Positions 47,318-60,098 of a stretch of 64,000 nucleotides of DNA are shown piece by piece. The first letter of the stretch is position 1. Each line of letters begins with the position of its first letter. The DNA lies in assembly GCF_008831285.2 (NCBI RefSeq), contig NC_045146.1:20289289-20353288 (forward strand), written 5' to 3'. The notes beneath the pieces were generated by a model. It was given only the letters and a program-made list of their open reading frames with translations. It was not told where the DNA came from and did no database searches. The translations under genes and the position numbers were made by a program. This DNA is from Nymphaea colorata. Lineage: Eukaryota > Streptophyta > Magnoliopsida > Nymphaeales > Nymphaeaceae.

Positions 47318-50300
47318 CCGATGGCCAACCCCTCTCTTTTCTTCCGCCCCCTCCCCCGACCCGCACTGAGCCTGCCGCCTTTTCTCTCTCCCCCTTTCCG
47401 TCTGCCTCCCTAATAAGTTGTCTCTGTGTGGGTGTGCGCGCGCGCAAGAGGAGCGACTGTGAGATTATCCCTCCTTTTCAAAAGAAAAAGGGAAGAAAAG
47501 AAAAAGACGAGGGCTGGGTAGTGGGTGTGGTAGAATACGCAATTACCAAAGTGCCCCTGAATTTCACTTGCTTGCTTGCGGTTGTTGGTCTCGGGTTTAC
47601 TCTTCTTTTCAAGTGTTCTCTCCCTCCTCCCCTCCCCTCCCCAAAGAAAAAGAATGAACGGAAAAGCAAGCTTCTTGTTTCACACTTCTCACTCTCCAGA
47701 TCTTTATTTTCTTCAGAGACTATTAAGATTTTTTTTTTTTTTTTTCCACATCACTGATTGATTTTGAGCCTTATCCGATTTATGTTGAGAAAATCAGAGC
47801 TCGCCCCCGCTTCCTTCCATCAGTATACTGTGGAAGGCGTAGACCAATGATTTCTTGTTAGGATCAATCTGCTGCTGCTGCTGCTGCAGATAATCATCAA
47901 GTGGGTCGTGGGAGAAAAAGTCGTAGATTTACAATTCTCTCGACTCCACGTCCACGGAAGGAAAAACAACTCAAGCAAAAAAGGTCATGGCCTAAAAGAA
48001 GATTATGTAGGAAAAATAGTCAGACTGAGAAAAGGAAGTCCATGCCGGTAGTTGAAATGTTTTCCTCCACCGTCGGCGTCGACCCTTTTTCTTTTCTTGT
48101 TGTGAAAGCTGATTCCCCTCTTCTTTCTTACTTTGGTTATTTGTTTTTTCTTTTCTTCTTCACCACTGCACTGCTGGTTCGTTCAGCACTCTCATTTCAT
48201 TTATGATGTCCATCAATCTGCCGTAATGACACGTAGTTTGTCGGACTTTATTAGCCAAGAGTCGTAATCTTATCCCCGAATTGCGAGCGAGTCGGTTTGA
48301 TTTAGAAGGGAAGGAAGGGTCCAAGTTCTTGTTTTGAGAAAAACCCCTCCTACCACTTATCATTGTTGCTGAGAACAAAAATGGATCATATATGACTAAC
48401 TTTCCTACAAATTTCGCACTTTTGAGCCGTTGTTGTTTTGAGGAGAGTTTTGCACCAAATTTTACCTAGGCTTTATTTAATTTGTTGGATCGCAATTGAT
48501 TTACGAGCCGCATAGACAAAGAAAGTAAGAGAGCTGAACACGTTTTAGTCAAATCTAAGCATTGTGTTCCAAGGGCCCAACGCCCGCATATCTCCAGTCC
48601 ACCCACCAGTATGTTACGTTGGACAAAGTTACCCAAATTAAATCTGAAAGTAATAAATGGGAATGGGCAAGAAGAGGGCTGAGTAACTGCCAATATATAT
48701 TGGCTCATTTTCAAGAACGGGTCGGGTCCGATTATACGTTTGGCTTGTCGGACTATTTATCGGTTTATAAGATTCCGTTCTGACATCGGCTACCAATATT
48801 TAACTAATAAAAATGGAAAACTACGTCTGCGTAATTAATTTTATAGAAAACTCGTACCACATGAAGCAAGCAAGGCACATTTTTAGTGGAAGCGAGAAAT
48901 TCCTTTATCATTACTGTTGCATCGCCACAGTAATTAGAAAGCCTCCCCCTATTCTTTTTCACCGGGGGAAGACTTCCTTTATTAGTCGGAAGCGTGAAAA
49001 GCCCAAAACTTCGGGCTCACGAAACAGCAATAGGAAATTCCTGCTTCTGACCTCATGTCTTCCTTTTTTCAAAAGGCAATTTGTCGTCATTAAATTCGGG
49101 CAATTTTGTATAAACTTCCACATTATTGTGTGTGAAACAGGTTTTTGTATTTTTCCCTCGCCGTTTCACAACCCCGAGCTTTTGCCTTTTAGGGTCCGTT
49201 TTGAATTCGAACAAAAAAATAACTAAGAGAACATAAAAAATTGCGTGGAAGTAAATATTATATATGCCCCCGGCACCGTTTCTTTTTCGGCGGGTTTTAG
49301 CCGTTGCGTTGACTATTGGCTCATGGGTATTTTCGGCATCGAGGTTCGATAGGCCGATTTTGTCAGTTCGTCGGTTCCCAGAGAACGATTCAACGCATTG
49401 TGCCGTATGCGGGAACGCGTGGTCAAAACCCTCGTCGGTGGACGACGCCGGTCAAACCAGAAACCCGTCCAAAATAATGTGGTGGTCTCAGTAGAACCCA
49501 CCGCGTTTCACTAAAATGACGAGGTCACCCTTCTGACTCCACGCCTCTTCTTTCTCTCTTTTTTCTTTCCTTTGATCGGAAAATCATCTAATAGAGGGGA
49601 GGGGAGGGGAGTGGAGTGGACTCAAATGGGCGCCGTCGCCGGCTCCCCTCTATTAGAATAATGGGAGGCTTCACGTGGCTCATATGCGCCTGCCGGGAAC
49701 CGCGTGAGTCCGATACGTGGGGCTGAGTTATTATGCAACGTCCCGCTCCTGCGACGACATCTTCTTGGTACAATGATCACGTTGCGGTTTTAACGCCACA
49801 GGATTAATGACTGAGATATGACAAAACCCGGTTCTCGATCGACTCGTTCCCACGATGACAGGAATCGAACATGTATAAAATTTTCAGAATCACTTTAAAA
49901 TTAAGCGAAATTAGCAAGAACAAGAGAAAGGATCAAACACCCAAGCGACCCGAGGAATCGGATCAAAATCTTGTTACTTTCTCAACAAAGACCGGATATC
50001 ATCATGACGCAATGGGAGAAGGCACTGTCGGTCGATCAGGGCCGTCCATATCTTATGAGTTGCAGACGGTTGACTGTTACAAGTGGGGGCCTTCTTGAAG
50101 GCTTCTCTAATACATCTGATTGCATTTCAACGCGTTGAGTTGTTTAGAATTTGACCCGTTTTATAGTAGTAGTGTCATATTAGTGAATCCTCCTCCGGCT
50201 TTGAATGCATGTGGTCGGATAAGATGGACTCCACTATTAAGGGGTCGACCTTACACAGTCTAAATCGGAGAGTATCTTACCCGCGTTCAGGTTGCTTCCA

Positions 50301-50785
50301 CGACTATGCTTAAGCTGTGCTTCAAGGGAAAAGTGACAAACTTTTCTCCAAGTATGAAATTGAACTTTTTCAAAATTTTCAAAAAAAAAAAAAAAAAAAG
50401 AAAGCTGTCTTAAAACTCCCTAAGCACAATCCTCAAGTGACTTTTGGTAGAAAAAAAAAATCAGATTTAATTGGTAGTTGGATGTGGGCATGTTACATGT
50501 TATATATTTGAGTTCAAGTCGGATAAAAAGATAGCGAAGAATATTAATAGAGGAAGTACTAAAGTACCCCAATTTTTTAAGGAATCGCGCGTTCGCCCAT
50601 ATATTCCCTGATTTTTAGCCAGCCACTCAACAAATTCTTGAAATAGGCAGATTAATAACCACAGAAGTGCCCGTTGCCCTTCATCCCAGAGATGAACGGT
50701 GCGCAACGAATGATCGGTGGAAATGTGATTGTGCTCATAGACTCAATACCGAAACGGTGCCAAAACAACAACAACCACATGCTGC
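47318..50785. other. Intergenic region upstream of the RabGAP/small ORF locus
   Basis: About 3.5 kb without a supported gene. The first few hundred bases, pyrimidine-rich on the plus strand, are the likely promoter of the minus-strand transcript(s). A CTG microsatellite lies at 47871-47888, a 14-bp perfect inverted repeat at 49588-49656 and a poly-A tract at 50381-50399. Confidence 0.55.
49588..49656. repeat. 14-bp perfect inverted repeat
   Basis: CTAATAGAGGGGAG (49588-49601) is exactly complementary to CTCCCCTCTATTAG (49643-49656), with a 41-bp GC-rich loop. It may be a tiny MITE or a chance hairpin. Confidence 0.8.
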
Positions 50786-50793
50786 CCCATTCC

Positions 50794-51178
50794 TAGGGGC
50801 GGACAACGGTGGCTGTCAGGTTTCCGGTCATCGGTCGGTTACTGGTCCAATATATGTATATATATATATATATTCGGCCACAACTTTAGGGTCTAATACG
50901 GATCATGTACTTGTTGACCTGAAGCTGTGCGGCATCGATCGGTTCCTTCTAGATCATGGATTCGAGTATGCGACAACGAGTTTTTATGTAGGTGAAGTGT
51001 TTGCTTTTTATTAGATTATCGGGTCATGTATGGGTAAACAAAAAAAATGCATGGTCAAGTCAAAGTGCCGAACCGGAAAAGACCTGGGTTCAGGTCCGGA
51101 TTGCTTACAAACGGGCTAGGTCCAAGGAAGGCTTAGGTCCTGGCAGACCCGGCCCGACCAGCTGTCCACCGACCCCTA
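50794..51178. mobile_element. Putative hAT-type MITE, 385 bp
   Basis: The left end TAGGGGCGGACA (50794) is largely complementary to the right end TGTCCACCGACCCCTA (51163-51178). Flanking 8-mers CCCATTCC (50786-50793) and CTTATTCC (51179-51186) agree at 6 of 8 positions, the target-duplication length of hAT elements. There is no transposase; the interior is GC-rich near the ends with a TA run at 50851-50873. Confidence 0.6.
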
Positions 51179-51396
51179 CTTATTCCTTCTCAACAATATT
51201 CTGAGTTACACTGCTCTTGATCTTGAGTTAGAGTTAGGAGGAGGAGGGACAACCAAAATGCATTTTTTTAGGGTTTTGCGTGGATGGTGTCGATCAGAGA
51301 ATCTTTAGCCATTAAACAATCCATAAATATGGGAGCGAAGAAGTCTATTTTATGATTCTTAATGTAAAAGCTAGGTATCTTTTATTTATTTATCAG

Positions 51397-51625
51397 GATA
51401 ACCTTTGTGTGCTTCGGGAGGATCCAAGTAATGACCTGCAGTATTACTTTCATCTTCTCTTTTTTTTTAAAAAAAAATTATTAATTGTGCAGTTTTGATC
51501 CCGAGAGAAACTTGATGGACCACCTGCACATGGTCATGAATGACTTCATGCTATTAGCGGAGAAGAGATTCGAATATACTCAGTTCAATGAGCTAGTGTC
51601 ACCTCTAAAAAATATGGGTATATAA
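51397..51625 (+). pseudogene. Two exon-like segments of an unrecognised gene
   Basis: Segment 51397-51440 (DNLCVLREDPSNDL) follows a TTTATCAG acceptor and ends at GT. After a 52-bp T-rich gap ending TTGTGCAG, segment 51493-51625 continues in phase as FDPERNLMDHLHMVMNDFML and on to LVSPLKNMGI with TAA. The frame is kept across a GT-AG pair, although 52 bp is short for a plant intron. No start or promoter was seen, so a gene fragment is likelier than a whole gene. The family is not recognised. Confidence 0.3.
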
Positions 51626-52577
51626 ACTTTTTATTATTCAGATGCAGAGTGGTGTTAAGCGCCCTTGAGGCCTCGCTCGTGGTTGTTGGCTTCATAAATC
51701 ATAATAGTAGCGATGACGCGTTCTATCGATCACCAGATGCTCTGCTGCAGATTCAGATATGAAACTGGATACTGAATTCAAATTTGTTTGGTAATCGGAA
51801 CCAGATCTTTTCTCTAAGCACCACGAGTAGCGGCAGCGTTCATTACCCGAAAGTTTTGAAATCCACATTGCTTGTATGCAAGCAACCCCAGATTAACGAA
51901 GCGTACAAAATATTGGGGCAATATTGCCGGAAAAGGGGCGAATTTTCCTCCTTAATTAGAGACTAACGCTGGGGCATCCCCCACAGATATAGTTGCGGTA
52001 AGCAAAAAAAAAAAAAAAAAAGAGTTAAGAGTGTTTGAAAAGGACTTGCATTTAAATGGTGTTCATGAACTTCACAGACTGCGCATGCTTTATGAACCAC
52101 GTGAGTTCCATTCCAGACCATGTATTACTCACTTTGGCCTCAGCATGATCTCAGACGCACAGTAACTGCTGTTATATATGGCCTCGCCACAATGGAGGAG
52201 TCCCACATTAGCGAAGCATCTGACTTTCCCTATTCCGACTTCACCATTTCGGCGAATGCCCATGATCATGCAATGCTGATCCAAAATAGGCGAATTAATT
52301 GGCCTTTTCTAGCGAAAGTTGTAAGCATTTTTGTCATCTCTACTTCTTGCAGTACCACATGCACTCCAAATTACGCAATAAAATCTTACTTTCTTCTTCT
52401 TCTCTCTCTCTCTCTCTTCCACACAGGCAGTCGACAGCGCGTGGTAATTAAATTAGACGGTGGAACACTATTTGAGAGTCTAGCTGCAGGGAGGGGACAA
52501 AGACAAGGGATCTTGACTTCAAAGGGAGCGATTAAATTATAAGAGTTCAGAGGCGTCTTTGCTTTTTGTATTTTTAT

Positions 52578-52633
52578 GGGGCTGGGGCCTGGGGCCTGGG
52601 GCTGGGGCTGGGGCCTGGGCCTGGGCCTGGGCC
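52578..52633 (+). repeat. G-rich minisatellite (GGGGCT/GGGCCT units)
   Basis: About nine runs of three or four G are separated by CT or CCT. The first half repeats GGGGCT/GGGGCCT units and the second half GGGCCT units. The plus strand fits the pattern of a G-quadruplex. Confidence 0.9.
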
Positions 52634-53420
52634 TTCCCCATCGTCCATGATGTAAAGAAGGAATCCTCATTATCACGACCATGACGGGTCGGCATCGTTC
52701 AGGACCTTTCTTTTCAAAAGAAGGGGCAGGATGAAGTCTGAAGATGGTCAGGTCAGGCGAACTCCTCCCTCCAATGTGTGGTGCTAGCTTTTTCTGTGCT
52801 TCATAATCACCGGAGCCAGTGGGTGGGGGGGCCTTTCGCTTCCTCCCTTGTATTGTCTCTTTACTTTTACTTTCACGAGAGATGGTGGCAGGGAAGAGAT
52901 GATTCCACATATGAAATATTCTTTTTTTCACTATTGGGAAACGCTCCTTTTCTTTTCTTTTCGTTTCTTCCATTTTTCTACGATGAAACATGCTAAGGGT
53001 TTATTCTTAGAAGAGGCGATTGGAATTGATGGAGATCCCTTTCTCTCTCGGTCGAACTTAACTTTGGTAACGTCGCTTTCTGTTTATTTAATTGTGACGT
53101 CAAGGCCGAGCTTGCCGATTCCAGATCGAACCGAATGGAGAAGAGATTGTTAGGTTGCTTTTAATGTGCGTTAGGAGACGATGATGTGCTCCGTCTTTTT
53201 CTTCCTGTTTGGTTTCGATCATGATCGCAAATCTCGTCCTCGACGACAGACGCGAAGGAACAAAATCTGAGAGAATGCTTGGCGCATCAACCATTACTTC
53301 TTTGCAACACACGACGGTTGTGATGCTTATTATGTTGCAGGTGCTCTCAGTATCTCTGGTTTGTCCGTTACTGATCGGAAAGAAAGAGTTTTGTTTACCG
53401 CAAATTCAGAGATAACAAAT

Positions 53421-53442
53421 GGAGAGAGAGAGAGAGAGAGAG
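53421..53442. repeat. (GA)n microsatellite
   Basis: A perfect GA run of about 22 bp. Confidence 0.9.
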
Positions 53443-56280
53443 TATTTGGCCCTGCTGTTATACATGGAATTTTTTATCACAGCGGTATGCAATTTTGCTT
53501 ACTAAGCTGATTAAAAATGGTGACAATATTGTGCTTCTCTTTCTAAACTTTGCCTTTCCATCAGGCTAATTAAGAAACATCGGTGAGGGGAAATTGGGAT
53601 ATTTCCTACAATTTTTTGATTTTTTCTTGAGAAGATCTGGACAAATTTTGGTGGATAGATGTCGATCAGGTCATGATTCAAGGGTAATGGTGATATCAAG
53701 AAAAAATCGAGCTCTTCTTGTATTATTAATGATAATATTGCAAATTTAGTTCAATGCCCTGGACAAGTTGTCTCAATTATATTTTTACGGAGATGCGCTA
53801 GCAAAAAGACCGTGTTCGACCTTTGCCACGTTGCTCAGGTGGATGATAACCATCTAAATTGAATTAATAAGGTAGAGCCTTCTTGACCAAAACCAAATCA
53901 AGTCAAACCTTTCTTGATTTCAACAATAAAAACACTTGGACCTAAACAATTGAAATAAACACAAGTTCAAAACCGACACAGTGTCCAGATTGCCAATGTT
54001 CGTCCATCACAAGACTAAGGTCGTCACTTCATGAGCCATAATCTATCAAGAACTACCTATAGAGATAAAAAGATGGGTCAGAATTTCTGTGAGTATGAAA
54101 AAATCCAGTCAAGAATGGAACATGGCCCAACAAAATAATATTTGATTTTGTAAAACAAATTCCTCTAAGGGCCTGATGATTCACAATCGTAAGTCTCCAA
54201 ATCTTAACATGTATTAGAATTACGTCTCATTATAAAAAACGAGGTGTACAAAACCTCTAAAATTTCGTAGATTTCTGACTGTGGCCTATCATTAGAATTG
54301 GTATAGTCATGGTGCCAAGCAACAACAGAAATCCCCATGGGCATAACTCACGGGCAGAACATTACATATCTTCACCAAGCGATCCAACAGATCGAGGGTT
54401 ACCTACGGTGAAGCCTCCTGAGATATCCCAGATCGTCACTGCAGCCGTAGGGTCCCTCTAGGAACTCGGGGTGAGGGACCAGGAGACGCCTTGTTCTCCA
54501 ACAAAAAAAGTAAAATCTCGGCCCTTGAAACCCAATACCCTGTGGGCCCTCCAGTACAAACAGAAGAGTGTGTGTCAACAATGAGCTCAAGCGCACCACT
54601 ACCTCCCGAAACGAAACCAAACACTGGGCAAAGCACAAGCTCGCACATGCATATACCAATACATACACAGTGCACGTTTCGCCTACGAAATTCGAATATG
54701 AGGGTTTATCATCACTAGACATCGTCTATTACCTCTCACAGAAACCACCCTCAGGCTCGGTTTCCCAAACATAAACAGTAAGCTATTTTTCTAACTTAAT
54801 TTAATGGCAAGAAAGCAAAATCGAACAACCATGAAACAACACAAGAATTATCACCTCCAGAAATCTCAAATAATAATATAATTATCATTTGGAAACAAGA
54901 AATTTATATTTAAATTCTCAGAACGTGGCTATTATTCCGAACTTAATTTCAGAATCCTTTTTCTGAAATTTTGCAGCAAACTCCGGGTACCAAGGAGCAA
55001 TAATACATAACATTTCAGTTTTCTCCTGAAATTACAAACAAATCTATAAAAACCCTCTCTTTGAAATTTTTAAGAACTTGGAGGTACTAATTTGTAATTT
55101 CAAATGAAATCTCTGGCTTTTGCTGAAATTAACTTTCGCAAGCCTCTTTCTGAAAAGGTTTCCAGCAAAAAGGTTGCGGCATAAATTTCTAGAAATTGTA
55201 ACAGCATTTCTGAGAAATTCGCTAATAAGGCGGACTAATTTTCCCAAATTTGATATAAATTAGGTCAAACCCTAGATTTTCCTCATTTTCTAGCCTGACT
55301 TTCTCTCTCCTCCCGGACTGCTCCTTTCTCTCCCGATTCGCCCGGCGGTGGAGCTTCCATCGGTTCTTCAGCCATCACAAACCAGAGAGAAACCAAGCCG
55401 GAGGGAGAGATCTCTTCTTCTCCCGCGAGATACGGCATTGGGTTTCCCCATTGCTGCGCCTACCGACCAACCGATACTCCCAGCCACCGCCGCCTCCTTT
55501 GCTGCTCCCATTTTGCAGCATCGCCTCGTGAGGAAGACGACTTCCCAACTTCAATGGCATCCTTCTCGGTCTCCCCCTCGCTATGACAGTGAGGAATCAA
55601 TAGGGAAAAGGGAATGACAGGGGATGATGCCTTGTTCCTCTTCTTCGCCAAATTGCCTCTGCAACTAGTACGAAAAAGACGCCCCCCTTCTTTTTCTTTT
55701 CTTTTTTTCTAATCAGTCGGGCGATTGGTTCTTCCCGTCGATGGAGCTGCGGTACTTCCTTCCCTCATTCTTATTTATTTGTTGTTTTTGAGTTACCCAG
55801 ATGTTTAGCAGAGTATAACCCACCTGCTGTCGACAACGTTTTGTGTTTGATGAAGTATTTGGTTTGGGATGACAACAGTCTTCCCCCTTAATGTTGTATA
55901 ACAGTTTTTGTGGCCAGACCCTCCGTTCTGGTATATAATTTTTTTTGTTTTGTATCTGTGGTTGGTTTGAAATTTTCTAACGCAGCCTTATCTCATACAT
56001 GCCTGCTCCGTTTTTGTGTTGATTGTAGACTCAGTTTCTCACAGATGAAATAATAAGAGAAAAACAAAGAGAAACACTTAATCTAGGCATATGAACATAT
56101 AGATTCACTGTTATAGCATGCATAAAAATATAACTATTTACCAGAAGTCAAACAGAAATTACCAAGACTACATGATCCATTCATAGTTTAACATTCTCAT
56201 ACCTTTTCCAAATCCGAGATAACTTCCCGCCAGCAACTTCTACTTCTGGTTCTTTTTTCAACAGTCAACAACTTCGATCT

Positions 56281-56620
56281 CAGCCAAAAGAAAGTGAAGA
56301 TGAGGATGTCCCTCGCTCTCTATTTCTCTCTTTCTTGTTGATGGACTCTCTCGTTTAGGGCTGCTACAAAATGAGTGATTAATTGTTGTAAAATATGGTT
56401 AAATACACTCTCTACAAGACCTCCCTCCTTGTCATACGAGTGTTGTGGTTACCCTTTGCAGTTACCACCTCATCCCTATCCTTTCCATAAATATTTCTTT
56501 TATGATAAACTTAACAGTTTGAAATATTCATTAGGAATCATTTAATCTTTTATTTATGGCTCCTCCCAAATTCACGTTTCAATTATTTAAGGGAACTTAA
56601 AAAAAATAGTGGGTCTTACA
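56281..56620 (-). repeat. 3' LTR (start clear, far end unresolved) of the gypsy element
   Basis: On the minus strand a polypurine-like AGAGGGGAATGA is followed by TGTAAGACCC at 56620 downwards, the usual start of chromovirus LTRs (TGTAACACCC type). A TATA-like TATTTAACCATA lies further on. The far end could not be fixed because no second LTR copy was found; 56281 is only a conservative limit. Confidence 0.6.
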
Positions 56621-56667
56621 TCATTCCCCTCTAAAAAGAACTTTTGTCCTCGAAATTTGAGCGCACA

Positions 56668-56910
56668 TTATTGAAACAATTGGGGATAACTCTTTTTCGT
56701 GTCCTCTTCTGGCTCCCACGTGCACTCTTTGATGTCATGATGCTGCCACTCTACTTGAACTAGTGGAATAGTCTTCTTCAGCAACACATGTTCTTTTCGG
56801 TCTACAATCCGAAGTGGCTTTTCTTCTGTAGTCATATCCTCTTGCAAATCAATTTCTTTATAGTCTATCACATGCAAAGGATCATGTATGTACTTTCTTA
56901 GCACCGACAC
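56668..56910 (-). pseudogene. gypsy integrase C-terminus with chromodomain
   Basis: The frame starts MSVLRKYIHDPLHVIDYKEI and ends with a chromodomain: VQVEWQHHDIKECTWEPEED, then YPQLFQ and stop. In chromoviruses this domain directs integration to marked chromatin. Confidence 0.85.
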
Positions 56911-57196
56911 GTGAAATATTGGATGAACATGGCTATACTGCGGTGGCAGTGCAATTCGATATGCAACCTCTCCAACTTTTTCTTAGGTTCAATTTTCCTT
57001 TCTTTTTGAATCGAAAAACACATTTGGTGGGTGATATCTTGACAAATACATGATCTCCTGTTTCAGAAGTCAGCTCTCTTCATCGTTAGTCTGCATAACT
57101 CTTTTGTCGACTTTGAGCAGCCAAAAGTTTCTTTCTAATCATGTTGACTTGGTTAGTGTAATGTTGGATTACTAAAGGATCCTCAATCTTGTTGTC

Positions 57197-58240
57197 TCAT
57201 ATCTCGGTCCAACATGATGGTAATCTACAAGGTCGGCCATAAAGAACTTCAAATGATGTCATTCCAATGCTAGAGTGATAGCTGTTGTTGTAGGCAAATT
57301 CGGCCAACTTTACATGTTTATCCCCTTCACCCTTCCATTGCAAAACACAAGCTCTTAACATGTCCTCAAGAGTTTGAATTGTCCGCTCAGATTGCCCATC
57401 TGTTTGTGGATGTAATGTTGTACTTAGTTTCAAATTTGTTCCCAACGCTTCCTGTAACCTTCCCCAGAACTTGGATGTAAATCTTGGATCTCTGTCGGAG
57501 ATGATTGATTTAGCAATTCCATGAAGTCTTACAATTTCATCAACATACAAATCTACCAGACTTTTAAGGATAGGAAGGAAATGTGCAGATTTAATTAGGC
57601 GGTCCACTACTGCCCAAATAGCATCTACTGTCGTCGAGTACATGGTAACCCCACTATGAAATTCATGGTGATGTCTTCCCATTTTCATTGGAGAATCTCT
57701 ATTTGTTGCATCAAGCCACCCGATTTCTGATGTTCCACTTTAACCTATTGACACACCAAGCGTCGTGAGACGAACTCAGCGATCTCTTTCTTCATTCCTG
57801 ACCACCAAAAGTTTATCCTTAAATTTTGATACATCTTGATGTTTCCTGGATGTATGGTGTATCTTGTTTTGTGTGTCTCTTCTAGCAACTTGTTTTTCAC
57901 CTCCAGATCATTCGAAACTCACAATATACCGTTGAACCATACAGATTCATCATCATCTTCAGAATAAGGAATTTATTCCTTCTTGTGACACTCAAATCTC
58001 AACTTTGCATATTCATGGCTCTGCTTTTGTTTTTTAATGATTTCTTCAAGGAATCTATCTCTAATTATTCCAGCACACTTCACATTTGCATTATCATCTC
58101 GTAATGGATGCCATTATTCAAAGTCTTCCACTAAATTCCATGTCTGCATTAACAGTCCACCAGCTTTAGCAGGCGTCTTTCTGCTGAGTGCATCAGCTAC
58201 AACATTAGTCTTTCCTGAATGGTACTTTATCTCAAAGTCG
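57197..58240 (-). pseudogene. gypsy integrase region, broken
   Basis: The clear part is the catalytic core at 57197-57688, with VVDRLIKSAHFLPI, IVRLHGIAKSIISDRDPRFT and TTLHPQTDGQSERTIQTLED. The zinc-finger end (57700-58240) is split among frames. Confidence 0.88.
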
Positions 58241-58260
58241 TAATCTTTGAGATTTTGCAG

Positions 58261-58881
58261 TCATCTTCTCTGTCTTAGATTCAATTCCTTCTGTGGGAAC
58301 AAATATTTGAGAGATTTGTGGTCAGAAAATACTTTAAATTCCACACTATAGAGGTAATGTCTCCATATTTTTAGTGCAAATACCACAACTCCTAATTTCA
58401 GATCGTGCGTTCGATAATTTTTCTCATGTGGTTTCAGTTGTCTAGAGGCATATGCTATGACTTTGTCTCTTTGCATAAGCACGACTCCATAACATGTTCC
58501 TGACACATCAGTATATACCACAAACTCTTTCCTCTCATTTGGCAGTGTTCGAATTGGTGCGTTTGTCAAATTGTCCTCCAACGTTTGGAAATTCTTCTGA
58601 CAATCTTCTATCCATGTAAATTTGATGTCCTTTCGTAGTAATTTAGTCATTGGGGTTGCAATTTTTGAGAAATCCTTAATGAACTTCCTGTAGTAACCTG
58701 CCAAACCAAGAAAACTTATGATTTCTCTTACATTAGTTGACGCATTCCATTGTTGTACAACTTCCACTTTGACCGAATCAACTGATACTCCCTCCTTCGA
58801 GATTATGTGTCCCAAGAAATTTACTTTGTCTAGCCAAAACTCGCACTTGGAATACTTGACATACAATTGATTTTGTCTCAC
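58261..58881 (-). pseudogene. gypsy RNase H and end of reverse transcriptase
   Basis: Motifs are [56 protein letters not shown] (the usual DAS of RNase H reads DVS) and [12 protein letters not shown]. The 58882-58950 interval carries FIDD of the polymerase site in another frame. Confidence 0.9.
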
Positions 58882-59055
58882 ATCTTCATCACCAGCTCAT
58901 TATGTACTACATGTGATACTTCACACTCCGAGTATACTAATATATCGTCGATGAACACTACGACGATTCAGTCTAAGTACTCATGAAATATCCGATTCAT
59001 GGGATCCATAAAAGCTGCTGGTGCATTTGTGAGTCTGAAAGGCATCACTCGAAAC

Positions 59056-59442
59056 TCATAATGCCCATAACGTATGTGAAATGTTGTTTTGGGAATATTC
59101 CTTAATTCGCAATTGATGGTATCCTGACCTCAAGTCTATCTTAGAAAACACCTTTGCTTTCTTTAATTGATCAAATAAATCTTTGATTCTAGGCAATGGA
59201 TATCTGTTCTTGATTGTAACCTGGTTCAACATTCGGTAGTCAATACATAATTGCATTGACCCATCTTTCTTCTTCATAAACAGAACCGCTGCTCCCCAAG
59301 GTAACACACTTGGACGGATGAATCCCTTGCTGGCTAAGTCTTGAATCTGTTTCTTTAATTCTTTCAGTTCTACTGGTGCCATTCTATATGGAGCCTTAGA
59401 AATAAGTGCAGTTCCTGGTATCAACTCAATGTCAAACTCCAC
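59056..59442 (-). pseudogene. gypsy reverse transcriptase N-terminal part
   Basis: Motifs are [54 protein letters not shown] and [15 protein letters not shown]. After this the frame is lost before the FIDD catalytic site. Confidence 0.9.
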
Positions 59443-59572
59443 ATCTCATACAAGAGGCAATCAAGGTAAATCTTTAGGGAACACGTCTGCGAAGTCCTTC
59501 ACCGTACGCACCTCACTGATGGGTTTTAATTTTTGGTCGATTGCATCCATGCTAACCAAATAGGCAGTGCAC

Positions 59573-60098
59573 CTACACGTATTTCCTTGCCTTAACTGTC
59601 GAGACAACTAGTTTTCTTTGATCTTGGGATGTTTTTACCACAAATTCTATCTTTTGAGCGTTCTCCAACTGAATCTTCAACTTTTTCCTTCTGCAATCTA
59701 TTATCGCATAGTGATGGTATAACCAATCCATTCCTAGGATTACATCATACCCTATCATATTTATTACCACAAGCTATACTGGTAATAAATGTTTATGTAT
59801 TTCTATTTTCACATTTTCTAAATATGTTTTGCATGTCTTTGCTTCCCATGAGCTTAGCAACTAACAATTCATAAGGCATATTCTTTCTTTCTAACTTTAA
59901 AAGTTTAGCAAATCTCTCAGAAACAAAGGAATGTGATGCACCAGAGTCAAACAAAATATGAGCCAAATGAGAAGGTACAAGAAGGGTACCTTCAATCAGG
60001 TTGGTGGATCTCAGATTTTCAACCGTGATCGCGTAAACTCTCCCAGGTACCTTATTCTTTCCTGGTTGGTTAGCTGCACCATGCCTCTGCTCAGCCAC
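59573..60098 (-). pseudogene. gypsy aspartic protease region
   Basis: The active-site motif ILFDSGASHSFVS lies in the 59793-60098 frame, and NMIGYDVILGMDWL, the conserved protease end, lies in the 59573-59770 frame. The two frames differ, so there is a break between them. Confidence 0.88.

Larger units (their letters stand above)
51626..56280. other. Intergenic region between the exon-like fragment and the gypsy element
   Basis: No supported gene. It holds a poly-A tract at 52003-52021, CT and GA microsatellites at 52400-52418 and 53421-53442, a G-rich minisatellite at 52578-52633 and pyrimidine-rich stretches at 55260-55380. Frames at 52386-52991 (-), 54399-54722 (-) and 55348-55617 (+) have no domain and biased composition. 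Confidence 0.5.

Noticed and set aside
47082..47369. Plus-strand frame with poly-Pro and poly-Val runs
   Set aside because: The runs come from a CCN/GTG trinucleotide repeat. The minus-strand reading gives a better protein with a clean membrane helix.
52386..52991. 201-codon minus-strand frame
   Set aside because: The Pro-Arg repeats derive from the G-rich minisatellite, there is no domain, and composition is biased to Arg/Lys/Pro.
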